DNA of 64,000 nt from the NCBI GenBank assembly GCA_021555105.2, contig CP134604.1:1612001-1676000 (forward strand), read 5' to 3'. Every line of letters begins with the position of its first letter. Position 1 is the first letter of the stretch. Under the pieces are notes generated by a model. The model worked only from the letters and a program-made list of their open reading frames with translations, made no database searches and was not told the origin of the DNA. The DNA comes from Thalassospiraceae bacterium LMO-JJ14 (lineage in GTDB: Bacteria; Pseudomonadota; Alphaproteobacteria; Rhodospirillales; Casp-alpha2). Of the stretch, positions 10,574 to 19,053 are shown in pieces. The translations under genes were made by a program, and so were the position numbers.

Positions 10574-11008
10574 CTAATTCGGTTCGACCGTGACGGCAGT
10601 GCCGCTGGCGACAAGAAATAACATGCTTTTGCCGTCGCCGGATATTTCGTTATAGGCCATGTCAATGCCGACAACGGCGTTGGCGCCAACCATCAGGGCT
10701 TCGCGGCGTAATTCGGCCAGGCAGGTCATCCGTGCATCGCGCAGGACTTTCTGTGACGATTTGGAGCGGCCACCGAATATATCGGTGATCGAGGCGAAGA
10801 AATCCTTGAACAGGTTCATCCCGAAGACACATTCGGCGGTAATGATCTCGATGCGCTCAATAACACGGTATTCCGCCATGCCATGTTCGGTCGTCAGGAT
10901 GATGTCGTTGGCAAGGCGCTCGATGACTTCCTGAGGCAGCTCGTCGTACTGCTTATTGTCGATCAGTTCCTGTATCTGCTCTTCGCTTTTGCCGAATAGT
11001 CCGAACAT
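10574..11008 (-). CDS. YbjQ/UPF0145-family protein
   Basis: This 144-residue cytoplasmic protein has an N-terminal helix ([16 protein letters not shown]) followed by a YbjQ-type domain: [19 protein letters not shown], then a helix that includes [15 protein letters not shown], then [19 protein letters not shown] and a final strand. YbjQ-like proteins form pentameric barrels of unknown function and are sometimes called putative heavy-metal-binding. The start at 11008 is preferred over 11047 because GAGGAG sits 7 nt upstream. It lies 8 nt before the MscS gene on the same strand, so the two probably share a transcript. Confidence 0.82.
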   Translation of the reverse strand: MFGLFGKSEEQIQELIDNKQYDELPQEVIERLANDIILTTEHGMAEYRVIERIEIITAECVFGMNLFKDFFASITDIFGGRSKSSQKVLRDARMTCLAELRREALMVGANAVVGIDMAYNEISGDGKSMLFLVASGTAVTVEPN

Positions 11009-11151
11009 ATGCCGCTCCTCGTTATGGATTTGCTTCGAGTATGCCATGGAAAGCGGGTCTGAAAACAGCTTCCGGAAACTTCATTGCGGGGCTTGTTCCC
11101 GGCGTGCCGATCGGACATCTTTTGCGTCCCTTCACGAGGAGTCCTCCGTCT

Positions 11152-12015
11152 ATGCCTAACGTTAGCGTCGAACCCAGAGAATACGTCGAAAACCTGATCG
11201 CCCGTGCCGAGATCGTGAAAACGCCCTCTGGCGATGGCGACATGGAGTGGCATGTATGGGGAACGGATACCGGCAAGACGCCGCTTTTGCTGCTGCATGG
11301 CGGTTTCGGTTCATGGACACACTGGATGGCGAATGTCGAGGTCTTGTCGAAGGAGCGCCTGGTCGTTACCTGCGACATGCCGGGGCTGGGGAACAGCGCC
11401 TCGGCACTCGGCGATGTGACGCCGGACAGCGAAGCCGAGCCGATCATTGCCGGGCTGGACACTGTTCTCGGCAAGACCGCTGCTTTCGATCTGGCAGGGT
11501 TCAGTTTCGGCGGCATGATCGGCGCGCGTGTTGCCAAAGCTGTCGGCGAGCGCGTGCGCACGTATGTTGCCGTTGGCGCCAGCGGTTTTGGGGATTTGCA
11601 TGTTCGCGTTGTCGGCACGGCAATCCCGAAGCGCAGTATGAGCGACCAGGAAAAGAACGATATTCACCGGCGTAATCTCGGTCTGCTGATGCTTCACGAC
11701 AAACACAGTATCGACGCGCTGGCTGTCTATACACACCGTCAGAACATCGCCCGCGCACGTGTTCGTTCCCGGCCATTGTCGCTCGGTTCCCATCTGATTG
11801 AGGCACTGCCGGACGTCAAGGCCAGGCTTGGCGGTATCTGGGGCGTCCACGATGCCACAGGCGGCGGGCGTGATCAGTTGTTGAAGCGCCGCGATATCTT
11901 TGCTGCGTATCAGCCGGACGTGCCGTTCGTCATCATCGAGGATGCGGGGCACTGGGTGATGTATGAAGCACCGGACGAATTCAACGCGGCATTGTTAGGG
12001 ATTCTGGATCGCTAA
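11152..12015 (+). CDS. Alpha/beta-fold hydrolase
   Basis: This 287-residue alpha/beta hydrolase has the oxyanion-loop motif LLLLHGGFGSWTHW, the nucleophile elbow LAGFSFGGMIGA with Ser, and the C-terminal catalytic His in IEDAGHWVMYEAPDEF. Substrate is unknown; similar folds occur in esterases, C-C hydrolases and haloperoxidase-like enzymes. The start at 11152 is preferred over 11041 because GAGGAG lies 10 nt upstream and the extra 37 residues have no domain character; they also overlap the divergent YbjQ-family promoter region. The end overlaps the convergent cobC by 21 nt. Confidence 0.85.
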   Translation: MPNVSVEPREYVENLIARAEIVKTPSGDGDMEWHVWGTDTGKTPLLLLHGGFGSWTHWMANVEVLSKERLVVTCDMPGLGNSASALGDVTPDSEAEPIIAGLDTVLGKTAAFDLAGFSFGGMIGARVAKAVGERVRTYVAVGASGFGDLHVRVVGTAIPKRSMSDQEKNDIHRRNLGLLMLHDKHSIDALAVYTHRQNIARARVRSRPLSLGSHLIEALPDVKARLGGIWGVHDATGGGRDQLLKRRDIFAAYQPDVPFVIIEDAGHWVMYEAPDEFNAALLGILDR

Positions 12016-13002
12016 AGCCCGTTCCAGCCGCTGCCAGCCGTCCTCCGTTCCCGGCAGACCGAACCGGAGCCATTCTGGATAGGTGTCGAAGATCCGCACC
12101 AGTATTCCGGTGCGGCCCAATTTTTCATAGATCGTCCGCGCATCGTCTTTTCGGGCAAGGCGATAAAGGGATGTGCCGCCGACGATATCAAATCCCGAAT
12201 CGCGCAGGATTTGATCGAGACGTGCGGCGTCTTCGCTAAGCCGCGTGCGGGTTCTTTCCTGCCAGTCCGTGTCCGCAAGCGCCCTGGCGCCGATACTGAG
12301 TGCCGGACCGGCGACGCACCAGTGGCCGAGCGCGGCTTCCAGCTGAGCGATGTCGGACGCCTGGCCGACGGCGAAACCCAGCCGCAGCCCGGCCAGTCCG
12401 AAGAACTTGCCGAACGAGCGTAAGACCAACAGACCGGGACGGCCACAGGCCGGGATGACGGAAATTTCCGGTACCACATCCGCAAAGGCTTCATCGACGA
12501 TCAGCAAACCGCCCTTAGCAGCCTGATGTTCGGTGCAGTCTATCAGATCATCGGGGCCAATCGTTCGCCCGTCGGGGTTGTTGGGATTGACGATGATCAG
12601 GATATCGGCATGTGACTTCTTGAAATCATCAATAATATCAACGTCGTGGCCGACAGCCCGCCAGCGCGCGGCATGCTCTTCATAGGTCGGGCCGAGGACC
12701 TGGACGCAGCACGTCTCGCGCAATACCGGCAGCCACTGGATGATCGACTGCGTGCCCGGCGCAATTGCCAGCGCGGCTTCATCCGGAACGCCGTAATAGC
12801 TGCGTGCAGCATCGATCAGGCGTACCGCATCGGCCTTCACCGGCAGGCGTTGCCAGATATCGGCGGGCGCATCGTCTATCGGGTAAGGCAGGGGATTGAT
12901 CCCGGTCGAGAGGTCGAGCCAACCTTGCTCGGGTGTGCCGAATGCTTCCGCCGCTGCGCTCAAGTCGCCGCCGTGGCGAAGGGGGCGCGTGGACTTCATC
13001 AC
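11995..13002 (-). CDS. cobC: L-threonine-O-3-phosphate decarboxylase (cobalamin biosynthesis), CobC-type
   Basis: This 335-residue fold-type I PLP enzyme resembles histidinol-phosphate aminotransferases. Its N terminus (RHGGDLSAAAEAFG followed by WLDLSTGINPLPYP) is the signature of CobC/CobD, which makes the aminopropanol-phosphate arm of cobalamin. The PLP Lys lies in LLVLRSFGKFFGLAGLRLG, and NPNNPDGR and LLIVDEAFAD bind the cofactor. The usual partner cobD/cbiB is absent nearby. Its start overlaps the TauE/SafE stop as ATGA (4 nt), which implies translational coupling. Confidence 0.9.
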   Translation of the reverse strand: MMKSTRPLRHGGDLSAAAEAFGTPEQGWLDLSTGINPLPYPIDDAPADIWQRLPVKADAVRLIDAARSYYGVPDEAALAIAPGTQSIIQWLPVLRETCCVQVLGPTYEEHAARWRAVGHDVDIIDDFKKSHADILIIVNPNNPDGRTIGPDDLIDCTEHQAAKGGLLIVDEAFADVVPEISVIPACGRPGLLVLRSFGKFFGLAGLRLGFAVGQASDIAQLEAALGHWCVAGPALSIGARALADTDWQERTRTRLSEDAARLDQILRDSGFDIVGGTSLYRLARKDDARTIYEKLGRTGILVRIFDTYPEWLRFGLPGTEDGWQRLERALAIQNP

Positions 13003-13730
13003 AGGCTGAAGTAAATCATCGTCACACCGGACAACAACAGCACGATGTAAACGACCCGGTCGAACCCTTTTACATCCAGCTTTTCATAGAGCCTGCGGCC
13101 TAGCCAGACACCGATTAATGTGCCTGGCAGCGCAAGCAATGTCATCCGCCCCACCTCGGCGGTTATCAAGCCGCCCGCCCACTGGCTGAAAAAAGCCGTC
13201 GCCAGGATCGTCAGGTTGAAGGCCTGAAAGATGCTGCGTTTCTCGTCCTTGCCCCAGCCACGAACGCTTGCCCAGATCGTCGTCGGTGCGCCCGACAGGC
13301 CGGCAATGCCGCCGAGTACGCCGCCGATCATGCCGATGATGCCATCCGCCGTCCGCCCGCCGAACGAGATCTTGAACGTTTTTCCGCTGGCCAGCATGAA
13401 ACTGCAAAAGCCTATCAGGAAAACACCGATAAAAATCTTGAAGACCTGAACCGGCACGCTCGGCAGCAGCCATGTGCCGACCGGCACCCCCAGCAGGCCG
13501 CCGATAATGAACGGCATGACCCGTTTCCAACTGATCGCATGCCAGATTTTCGGCAATGTCTGTAACTGCCCGACGACGGAACAGATCACCACCATCGGCG
13601 AAGCGACGACAGGGGGCACGACATAAAGCCAGAACGTCAGCGCCGTCAGGCCGGTGCCGAATCCAGTCAGGCCGTTCACCAGCCCCCCCGCGAGACCGCC
13701 CGCCAGGACGATGACTTCATAGGATTCCAT
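12999..13730 (-). CDS. TauE/SafE-family sulfite/anion exporter-like membrane protein
   Basis: This 243-residue protein has about eight hydrophobic helices and the repeated Gly-rich signatures of the TSUP (TauE/SafE) family: GLAGGLVNGLTGFGTGLTAL near the N terminus, and GMIGGVLGGIAGLSGAPTTI near the middle. Members move sulfite, sulfonates or other organic anions across the inner membrane. The start at 13730 is preferred; the longer in-frame extension runs back into the upstream oxidoreductase gene and is hydrophilic. It lies 8 nt after that gene and overlaps cobC by 4 nt. The transported anion is not inferable. Confidence 0.88.
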   Translation of the reverse strand: MESYEVIVLAGGLAGGLVNGLTGFGTGLTALTFWLYVVPPVVASPMVVICSVVGQLQTLPKIWHAISWKRVMPFIIGGLLGVPVGTWLLPSVPVQVFKIFIGVFLIGFCSFMLASGKTFKISFGGRTADGIIGMIGGVLGGIAGLSGAPTTIWASVRGWGKDEKRSIFQAFNLTILATAFFSQWAGGLITAEVGRMTLLALPGTLIGVWLGRRLYEKLDVKGFDRVVYIVLLLSGVTMIYFSL

Positions 13731-13738
13731 TATGGCGT

Positions 13739-14632
13739 TTATTCGCCAAGGCGCTTGGCGAGGGCTTCGGCGTAGGCCGTGACGCTTTGCTCCATGGTCC
13801 GGGAGGTATCCATGTTCTGACGTGTCTCGGCGGCGAACGGCGTTTCGCTCAGCAGTTCGAAAATCCACGCCGCACCTTCATGGAAACCACTGCTGACACC
13901 GGCTTCACTGAATGTCTTGGCGATTTCTTCCATTTCGCCGACCCATCGCGCGCTGTCGGCAGGTAGCGCCGAGACTTTGTTCCGCATCGCCTTCAGATTG
14001 GCCTGTTGCGAATGCTCGAATTCCTCGATCAACGGATCCAACAGGCCGTTTCGCTCAGCCGTCAGCAGGACCGCGGTCCACAGGGTCCAGCTTCCCTTGG
14101 TCAGGGCTGCATAGACCATCTTCATGGCCGAGGCGCGTCCAATGGCATCGCCCAGCGAGATCACTTCGAAGCCCTTGCCGTTGAGGTCCGCCATTGCCGA
14201 TACATCAGGACCGGAAACGTAAAACCGCGTATTTTTGCTTTTGTTCGGCGCCAGACCGATGATCCCGGCGTCGATGAAAGCCGCGCCTGCTGCGGTGATT
14301 TTCTCGCCGACCGCAATGGCGGTGCCGGGCGAAATCGCGTTGCAATCCACATAAGCAGGTGTCTTGCCGGTACGGCCCATGGCCCCGGCAACGTCTTCGG
14401 CCAGCTTCAGGGCCGAGGCCGGGGGCAGGATCGACAGGATCATGTCGGCCTCGCCAACCACTGCATCGAGATCGCCTGCATCACGCAGCTTGCCGGCTTC
14501 GGCCAGTTGTTTCGACCGCTCCGAGCGTCCCCAGAGCGATGTAATGGCATCGTATCCATGTTCACGAAGCGCCAGTCCCACGCCGTGTCCCATATCGCCC
14601 GGCATCAGGATGGCGATGGTCTTGTTGCTCAT
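13739..14632 (-). CDS. NAD(P)-dependent oxidoreductase, 3-hydroxyisobutyrate-dehydrogenase-like (DUF1932)
   Basis: This 297-residue protein has an N-terminal Rossmann domain opening IAILMPGDMGHGVGLALREHG, followed by the beta-hydroxyacid-dehydrogenase-like segment AYVDCNAISPGTAIAVGE. The helical C-terminal half contains the conserved ALTKGSWTLWTAVLL stretch with its Lys, typical of the DUF1932 branch. These enzymes oxidise beta-hydroxy acids, but substrates of this branch are mostly unknown. It lies between an N-acyl-D-amino-acid deacylase homologue (20 nt upstream) and the TauE/SafE gene (8 nt downstream), suggesting a shared catabolic operon. Confidence 0.85.
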   Translation of the reverse strand: MSNKTIAILMPGDMGHGVGLALREHGYDAITSLWGRSERSKQLAEAGKLRDAGDLDAVVGEADMILSILPPASALKLAEDVAGAMGRTGKTPAYVDCNAISPGTAIAVGEKITAAGAAFIDAGIIGLAPNKSKNTRFYVSGPDVSAMADLNGKGFEVISLGDAIGRASAMKMVYAALTKGSWTLWTAVLLTAERNGLLDPLIEEFEHSQQANLKAMRNKVSALPADSARWVGEMEEIAKTFSEAGVSSGFHEGAAWIFELLSETPFAAETRQNMDTSRTMEQSVTAYAEALAKRLGE

Positions 14633-14652
14633 GTCAGCGGTCCTTTATAAAT

Positions 14653-16335
14653 TCAGGCGGCGAAATCGGTCAGGACTTCACCTGTTTTGGCATTGATATC
14701 CACGGGGCCGTCGGCATCGACGATCCGTGTGCCGTTTATCCATACCCCATGCACACCGAGCGCATCGGTGGTCAGGCGGTGCGCACCGGCGGGCAGGTCG
14801 AAAACCCGGTGTTTCTGGCCGCGTGCCACGGTTTCAGGGTCGAACAGCATCAGATCGGCGGCATAACCTTCGCGGATCAGACCGCGTCCGGCGATGCCGT
14901 AAATCGCGGCGGGTTTACCGGTCAGCTCATGCACGGCGGCAGCAATGCTCATCTTGCCGAGGTCGCGCGCCCAGTGGCCAAGCAGGCTTAGCCCGAAACC
15001 GGCATCGCAGAAAAACGTCAGGTGCGCACCTGCATCCGACAACGCGACGGAGGCAGCAGGATGCACCAGCATCTTGCCGACGGCGTCTTCATCGGAATTG
15101 AGAAGAACGGCGGTAAAGATGGTTTCCAAGTCCTCATCAATGGCGATGTCGAGCATCAGATCGAGCGGCTCAACCCCACGTTCATCGGCAATGTCGGCAA
15201 GCGTGCGATGCTCAAGCGCCCGGTAGGCATCCGTCGCCGCCTCGGTGATTTCAATCTTGTGCCATTCGCCGTTGAACAGCCGGACCCCGGCAGGCGCGGC
15301 CAACTCGTCCTTCACCGCCTGGCGCAGCGCAGGATCCTTGAGTTTTTCGCAGAGCTGTTCCTTGGTGAGCTTCATCAGCGGCTGCCAGCTTTCGAAGCTT
15401 TCCAGCGGATAGGCGGATTTAAGGGTGAAATCCATGGTCAGCGGGCAGCACGAGACCTGGCCCCATAGCTCATGGCCGCGTGCGCGGGCCTCGGCAATGC
15501 GGGCCAGTTCGTCCAGCGTGCCGGTGGGATTTGTCGAATTGTGCAAAAGCGCCGCGATCATGATCGGCCGACCGGTCTTTTTCGCCAGCTCTTCAAGATA
15601 CGGCACGTCCGTGCGGTTGCCTTTGGTCAGCATAAAGATGCCGCGCCCGGACCGGGCCATGGCCTGTACAAGGGCCAGCAATTCATCATCGTCGGCCAGT
15701 CGTGACGGCATCGGCACACCGCCCCAGCCGTTGTGCTGTGGCGCCGTCGAGGTCGCGAAGCCGATGGCACCGGCGGCCATGCCCTGCTCGACGATGGCGC
15801 ACATCTGATCGATCTCGTCAGGGGTTGCAGCGCGCTCGGTCGCGGCCGAACCCATCACGTACGTGCGGATCGAACTGTGGCCCAGGAAACAGGCGACGTT
15901 CGGCACGACACCCTTGGCACGTAGCATGCCGACGTATTCCGGGAAGGTTTCAAAATCCCAGTCTATACCTTCACGGAGCGCGCCCAGCGACATACCCTCG
16001 ACCTGCGTCAGGTTCTTCATGACCAGATCGCGGTCATCTTCCTTGCACGGCGCGATGGTGAACCCGCAATTACCCATGACGACTGTCGTCACGCCCAGGG
16101 CGGGCGAGGGCCGGACTCCGGAATCCCATGTGATCTGTGCATCGAAGTGCGTATGGCTGTCGATAATGCCGGGCATCAGGGCGAGGCCGGAAGCATCGAT
16201 TTCCTCGGCCCCGGCGGCATCGAGGTTCTGTCCGATGGCGGCGATTTTTCCGTCCTTTACCCAAACATCGGTTGCCGGGCGGGCATCTGCGCCCGAGCCG
16301 TCAAAAAGCGCCGCATTGCGGATGACGAAGTTCAT
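14653..16335 (-). CDS. N-acyl-D-amino-acid deacylase / D-aminoacylase-family amidohydrolase
   Basis: This 560-residue zinc amidohydrolase of the amidohydrolase-3 / D-aminoacylase group shows the metal motif GIIDSHTHFDAQITWD near residue 60, then GVTTVVMGNCGFTIAPC, whose Cys is a zinc ligand in D-aminoacylases. It ends with LSDAGAHLTFFCD, which supplies the catalytic Asp. Such enzymes hydrolyse N-acyl-D-amino acids or similar amides, dihydropyrimidines and N-acyl-glutamates in some clades. The start at 16335 is preferred because GGAGG lies just upstream. Substrate is not deducible. Confidence 0.88.
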   Translation of the reverse strand: MNFVIRNAALFDGSGADARPATDVWVKDGKIAAIGQNLDAAGAEEIDASGLALMPGIIDSHTHFDAQITWDSGVRPSPALGVTTVVMGNCGFTIAPCKEDDRDLVMKNLTQVEGMSLGALREGIDWDFETFPEYVGMLRAKGVVPNVACFLGHSSIRTYVMGSAATERAATPDEIDQMCAIVEQGMAAGAIGFATSTAPQHNGWGGVPMPSRLADDDELLALVQAMARSGRGIFMLTKGNRTDVPYLEELAKKTGRPIMIAALLHNSTNPTGTLDELARIAEARARGHELWGQVSCCPLTMDFTLKSAYPLESFESWQPLMKLTKEQLCEKLKDPALRQAVKDELAAPAGVRLFNGEWHKIEITEAATDAYRALEHRTLADIADERGVEPLDLMLDIAIDEDLETIFTAVLLNSDEDAVGKMLVHPAASVALSDAGAHLTFFCDAGFGLSLLGHWARDLGKMSIAAAVHELTGKPAAIYGIAGRGLIREGYAADLMLFDPETVARGQKHRVFDLPAGAHRLTTDALGVHGVWINGTRIVDADGPVDINAKTGEVLTDFAA

Positions 16336-16434
16336 GCCCCCTCCGGAAATGATATTTGTATTCGAACTCGTGCGTGCAAGCTTAAATGCCGCCCGGCGAC
16401 GGGTCACGTGCTTTGGTTGGTTATGGGCGCGGGA

Positions 16435-16737
16435 TTACTTGAGGAACTCAATCTCAACAAAGGCACACTCGAAATCGTTGCCGTTGATAACGTCATGCTC
16501 GACGCCGACCTCGCGGAAGTACGGCACACCGTTCTGCATCGGTGCGATGGTGCGCTCCCCGGTGCCGGTATCGATCTCAAGCTGTCCATTGAACAGCGGC
16601 ACGACGACGTAATCGTATTCATGACGATGCCAGCCTGTGTTGTCGCCACGTTTCTTGAACCGCCATTCGGTGACGCGGGTGCGTTCGTTGTCGATGAAGA
16701 CGGTCGGTTGGGCGTTGCCGGTTTTGCCTGAACACAT
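16435..16737 (-). CDS. Small cupin-domain protein
   Basis: This 100-residue single cupin has the motif-1 segment NTGWHRHEYDYVVVPLFNGQLEI, split here for length, with its two His about three residues apart, and a motif-2 region near YFREVGVEHDVINGNDFECAFVEI. It likely binds a divalent metal. It could be a regulator-like or catalytic cupin (isomerase or dioxygenase), but nothing specific can be read. It lies 11 nt after the SelW-like gene and 99 nt before the amidohydrolase gene, on the same strand. Confidence 0.85.
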   Translation of the reverse strand: MCSGKTGNAQPTVFIDNERTRVTEWRFKKRGDNTGWHRHEYDYVVVPLFNGQLEIDTGTGERTIAPMQNGVPYFREVGVEHDVINGNDFECAFVEIEFLK

Positions 16738-16748
16738 AACGTCTTTCC

Positions 16749-17030
16749 TTAATTTTTGTCGGAGTGGCCCAGATCCTTGGCCGGCGCGATGATGTCACGG
16801 ACAAGCTGTTTCAGTTCCTTGCTTTCCGGGAAGCGGCCTTCCGACTTGCGGTCGAAAATCACCTTGCCATCGGGCGTCTGTATACGGAACGTACCGCCCT
16901 CGTCGGGCACCAGCGACAGCGCCCCCAGATCATCGCCAAAGGTGAACAACAGTTCCTGTGCCATCCATGTCGCACGCAACACGAAGCGGCAGGTGCGGCA
17001 GTAATGAATTTCGATGACGGGTTTGGACAT
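16749..17030 (-). CDS. SelW/SelT/Rdx-family thioredoxin-fold protein
   Basis: This 93-residue protein opens IEIHYCRTCRFVLRATWMAQ, with a CxxC pair at Cys11 and Cys14. Rdx-type proteins have a Cys-x-x-Cys or Cys-x-x-Sec at this place after a first beta strand. A second half with GGTFRIQTPDGKVIFDRK and a C-terminal helix completes the SelW-like fold. They are thought to act in thiol redox regulation, partner unknown. No in-frame UGA is present in the gene, so this is the Cys form. It is co-directional with the CULT gene (33 nt upstream) and the cupin gene. Confidence 0.88.
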   Translation of the reverse strand: MSKPVIEIHYCRTCRFVLRATWMAQELLFTFGDDLGALSLVPDEGGTFRIQTPDGKVIFDRKSEGRFPESKELKQLVRDIIAPAKDLGHSDKN

Positions 17031-17063
17031 GACGGGCTCCTTGAGCGGGGGAAATCAGTTGTT

Positions 17064-17444
17064 TCAAGCTTCACCGCTTGCGGGGCTTTGCGTCAATGCC
17101 GATTTGATGAGACCGAAGAAAACAGGCGGCATGGCTGTGCCTTCGAAGCGCCAGCCCAGGTGCACGCCGCATCCGAGACAGAGTGCCAGATTCCAGGCAT
17201 ATCCCGGAAACCACGTAAACTCCTCGGTCGGGGTGCCTTCATCCGCGGCACCGGGCGCCTCCTTGAAGCAGGAAACCCGGAATACGCGCCCGGCCGGATT
17301 GATAAAAACGCGTTCGTGTCCACCGATATCGACGGCCCAGCGCATCCGGGTCAGCAGATGCCCGCACTTCGCGCAGTAGATAGCATCATCCGTCCCGGCA
17401 TCGGATTCTGCTTTCTTCTCTTCCTTTGGAGACCTCTGGAGCAT
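17064..17444 (-). CDS. CULT-domain (cereblon-like ligand-binding) zinc protein
   Basis: This 126-residue stand-alone CULT domain resembles, in length and layout, the single-domain bacterial cereblon homologue MsCI4 of Magnetospirillum gryphiswaldense. One zinc site is built from IYCAKCG (Cys24, Cys27) and LCLGCG (Cys89, Cys92). The FTWFPGYAW and HLGWRF segments place Trp78, Trp84 and Trp98, which match the three-Trp aromatic cage that binds uridine, thalidomide and related glutarimides in characterised CULT domains. The segment VFINPAGRVFRVSCF is also characteristic. Phe100 stands where MsCI4 has Tyr. The native ligand of bacterial CULT proteins is unknown. No good Shine-Dalgarno is seen before the ATG. 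Confidence 0.9.
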   Translation of the reverse strand: MLQRSPKEEKKAESDAGTDDAIYCAKCGHLLTRMRWAVDIGGHERVFINPAGRVFRVSCFKEAPGAADEGTPTEEFTWFPGYAWNLALCLGCGVHLGWRFEGTAMPPVFFGLIKSALTQSPASGEA

Positions 17445-17538
17445 GCGGCATTATGGCACAAAAAAGGTTTCATTCGCGCGTACGAGAATCAGGCGGAAAC
17501 GTCGGTGTATGGCCTTAACTGCCGCAGTGAAGGCCAAC

Positions 17539-18366
17539 TTAGAATTTCTGCCCCTTCGCATGCTTTGACCAGACGCGAAAATGCGCTGCTATCGGAATAG
17601 TGAAATAGGGCGCCAGGATGTGAGGCACAAAGAGTCCCCCCTGCCAGTTCAACAATATGCCCCACTCAGGATGGTCGGGCATATTGTCAATTATGATCGA
17701 AGAGAGGAAATCAAGAACATAAACATTTAGGATGTAAAAAAAGTGGTAACCGCAGATTGCCAATAAGCAGATACCCGCAAGGGAAGGAAAAGAAGACGTC
17801 AGCCATTTCCAGCCTTGGGCAATAGGAATGCGGCCTTGCGTTGACCACGCCATAATAGGAACAATTAGGAAAAGGGTCATCGCTAATCGGACTGAAATGA
17901 AGATTCCTGTCGTTACCAGCCATGATCCAAGAGGGCTTAGAGGCCAAACTAAAGTCGCCCATTCGAATCGGTGATTTATTGCATAGTCTTCAATAGTCGC
18001 GCCGAAAAACATGAGAATTGAAGCAGCCAAAACGCCGCTTTTAGGGTGAAAGTCATAAAAAAAGCGCGGTCGCGCACAGCGCCGGAACAAGTAGTCGATT
18101 TGCCTTGTCGTTAGAATTGCAACTGGGAAAAAGGCTGCGATTGCGAAATAGAATTTTGTTGAAGCGGGATCCGCTAGCATCTGAAGCCAACGAGTGCTCT
18201 CTTCTGGATATTCACTGAGACGTATGTAGGCTGAGGTGTAAAAAAAACAGAAAATTAGACCGTTTATACATCCGACTAGCAGTAATGTTCTAAAGACCCG
18301 TTTTTCATGCAGGATATGCCATGAACCTTTTACTGTATGCATGATCTCGATTTTGACTGATTCCAT
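17539..18366 (-). CDS. Orphan polytopic membrane protein, AT-richer than neighbours
   Basis: This 275-residue protein of no family I recognise has about six hydrophobic segments: LLLVGCINGLIFCFFYTSA near residue 30, FYFAIAAFFPVAIL near 75, VLAASILMFFGAT near 115, a stretch around WLVTTGIFISVRLAMTLFLI, then LAGICLLAICGYHFFYI, and a final one near the C terminus. Loops carry His, Arg and Trp but no catalytic motif stands out. Base composition is clearly AT-richer than the plsY-pyrC-pyrB genes beside it, which fits acquisition from elsewhere. It lies 44 nt after plsY. Related genomes often have dprA at this place. Confidence 0.75.
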   Translation of the reverse strand: MESVKIEIMHTVKGSWHILHEKRVFRTLLLVGCINGLIFCFFYTSAYIRLSEYPEESTRWLQMLADPASTKFYFAIAAFFPVAILTTRQIDYLFRRCARPRFFYDFHPKSGVLAASILMFFGATIEDYAINHRFEWATLVWPLSPLGSWLVTTGIFISVRLAMTLFLIVPIMAWSTQGRIPIAQGWKWLTSSFPSLAGICLLAICGYHFFYILNVYVLDFLSSIIIDNMPDHPEWGILLNWQGGLFVPHILAPYFTIPIAAHFRVWSKHAKGQKF

Positions 18367-18410
18367 ATTCGACCCCTATTGAGTAATGTATAGGAGGGAT
18401 ATGTGAGGGC

Positions 18411-19049
18411 TTAAGGCATATTTTCGGATTCTGTCTTATTCTCCGCCTTCTTCTGCCCAATTTTGCTTTCCTCGCCCTTGATCAGGCGGCGGATGTTGTC
18501 CTTGTGGCGGATCAGCGAGAGCACGGCGAGGCCGGCGGCCATGATGGCGACCGGCTGATTGCCGCCGCCGAACCACATGGCGATTACCGGCGAGGCGAGG
18601 ATCGAGAGGATCGACGCCAGTGACGAATATTTGAATGCCCCCGCGACCAGAAGCCAGACGCAGCACGTCAGGATGCCGATCGGCCATGATACGGCGACCA
18701 GTGCGCCGAGCGTCGTGGCCACGCCCTTGCCGCCCTTGAATTTCAGCCACACCGGGAAGTTATGGCCCATGACGGCGGCAAACGCGGCGACGATGCCCGC
18801 AAGTTCCCCCACCTGCATGAAAATCAATGCCGCGACCGCCCCCTTGGAAGCATCGAGGATCAGTGTCAGGAAGGCCAGAAACTTGTGCCCGGTCCTGAGT
18901 ACATTGGTGGCGCCGATGTTGCCTGAACCGACGTCGCGGATATCGATTCCGACCATGCGCGTCAGCACCAGCCCCCACGGCACCGAGCCGAGCAGATAGC
19001 CTGAGAGCGCCGCTATTGCCACGACAATATTCGGATCAAGATTTTCCAT
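18411..19049 (-). CDS. plsY: Glycerol-3-phosphate acyltransferase PlsY
   Basis: This 212-residue inner-membrane enzyme transfers acyl groups from acyl-phosphate to glycerol-3-phosphate. The three PlsY active-site motifs are present: YLLGSVPWGLVLTR, GSGNIGATNVLRT and GHNFPVWLKFKGGKGVATTLG. Length is normal. The start at 19049 lies 4 nt after the pyrC stop; the longer in-frame form would overlap pyrC. The Lys/Glu-rich C-terminal tail (EESKIGQKKAENKTESE) is an extension of about 20 residues. The pyrB-pyrC-plsY order is common in alphaproteobacteria. Confidence 0.95.
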   Translation of the reverse strand: MENLDPNIVVAIAALSGYLLGSVPWGLVLTRMVGIDIRDVGSGNIGATNVLRTGHKFLAFLTLILDASKGAVAALIFMQVGELAGIVAAFAAVMGHNFPVWLKFKGGKGVATTLGALVAVSWPIGILTCCVWLLVAGAFKYSSLASILSILASPVIAMWFGGGNQPVAIMAAGLAVLSLIRHKDNIRRLIKGEESKIGQKKAENKTESENMP

Positions 19050-19053
19050 GCAC

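Noticed and set aside
14006-14650. 214-codon plus-strand ORF across the oxidoreductase gene
   Set aside because: The minus-strand gene has a clear Rossmann motif and the DUF1932 half; the plus frame has no recognisable features.
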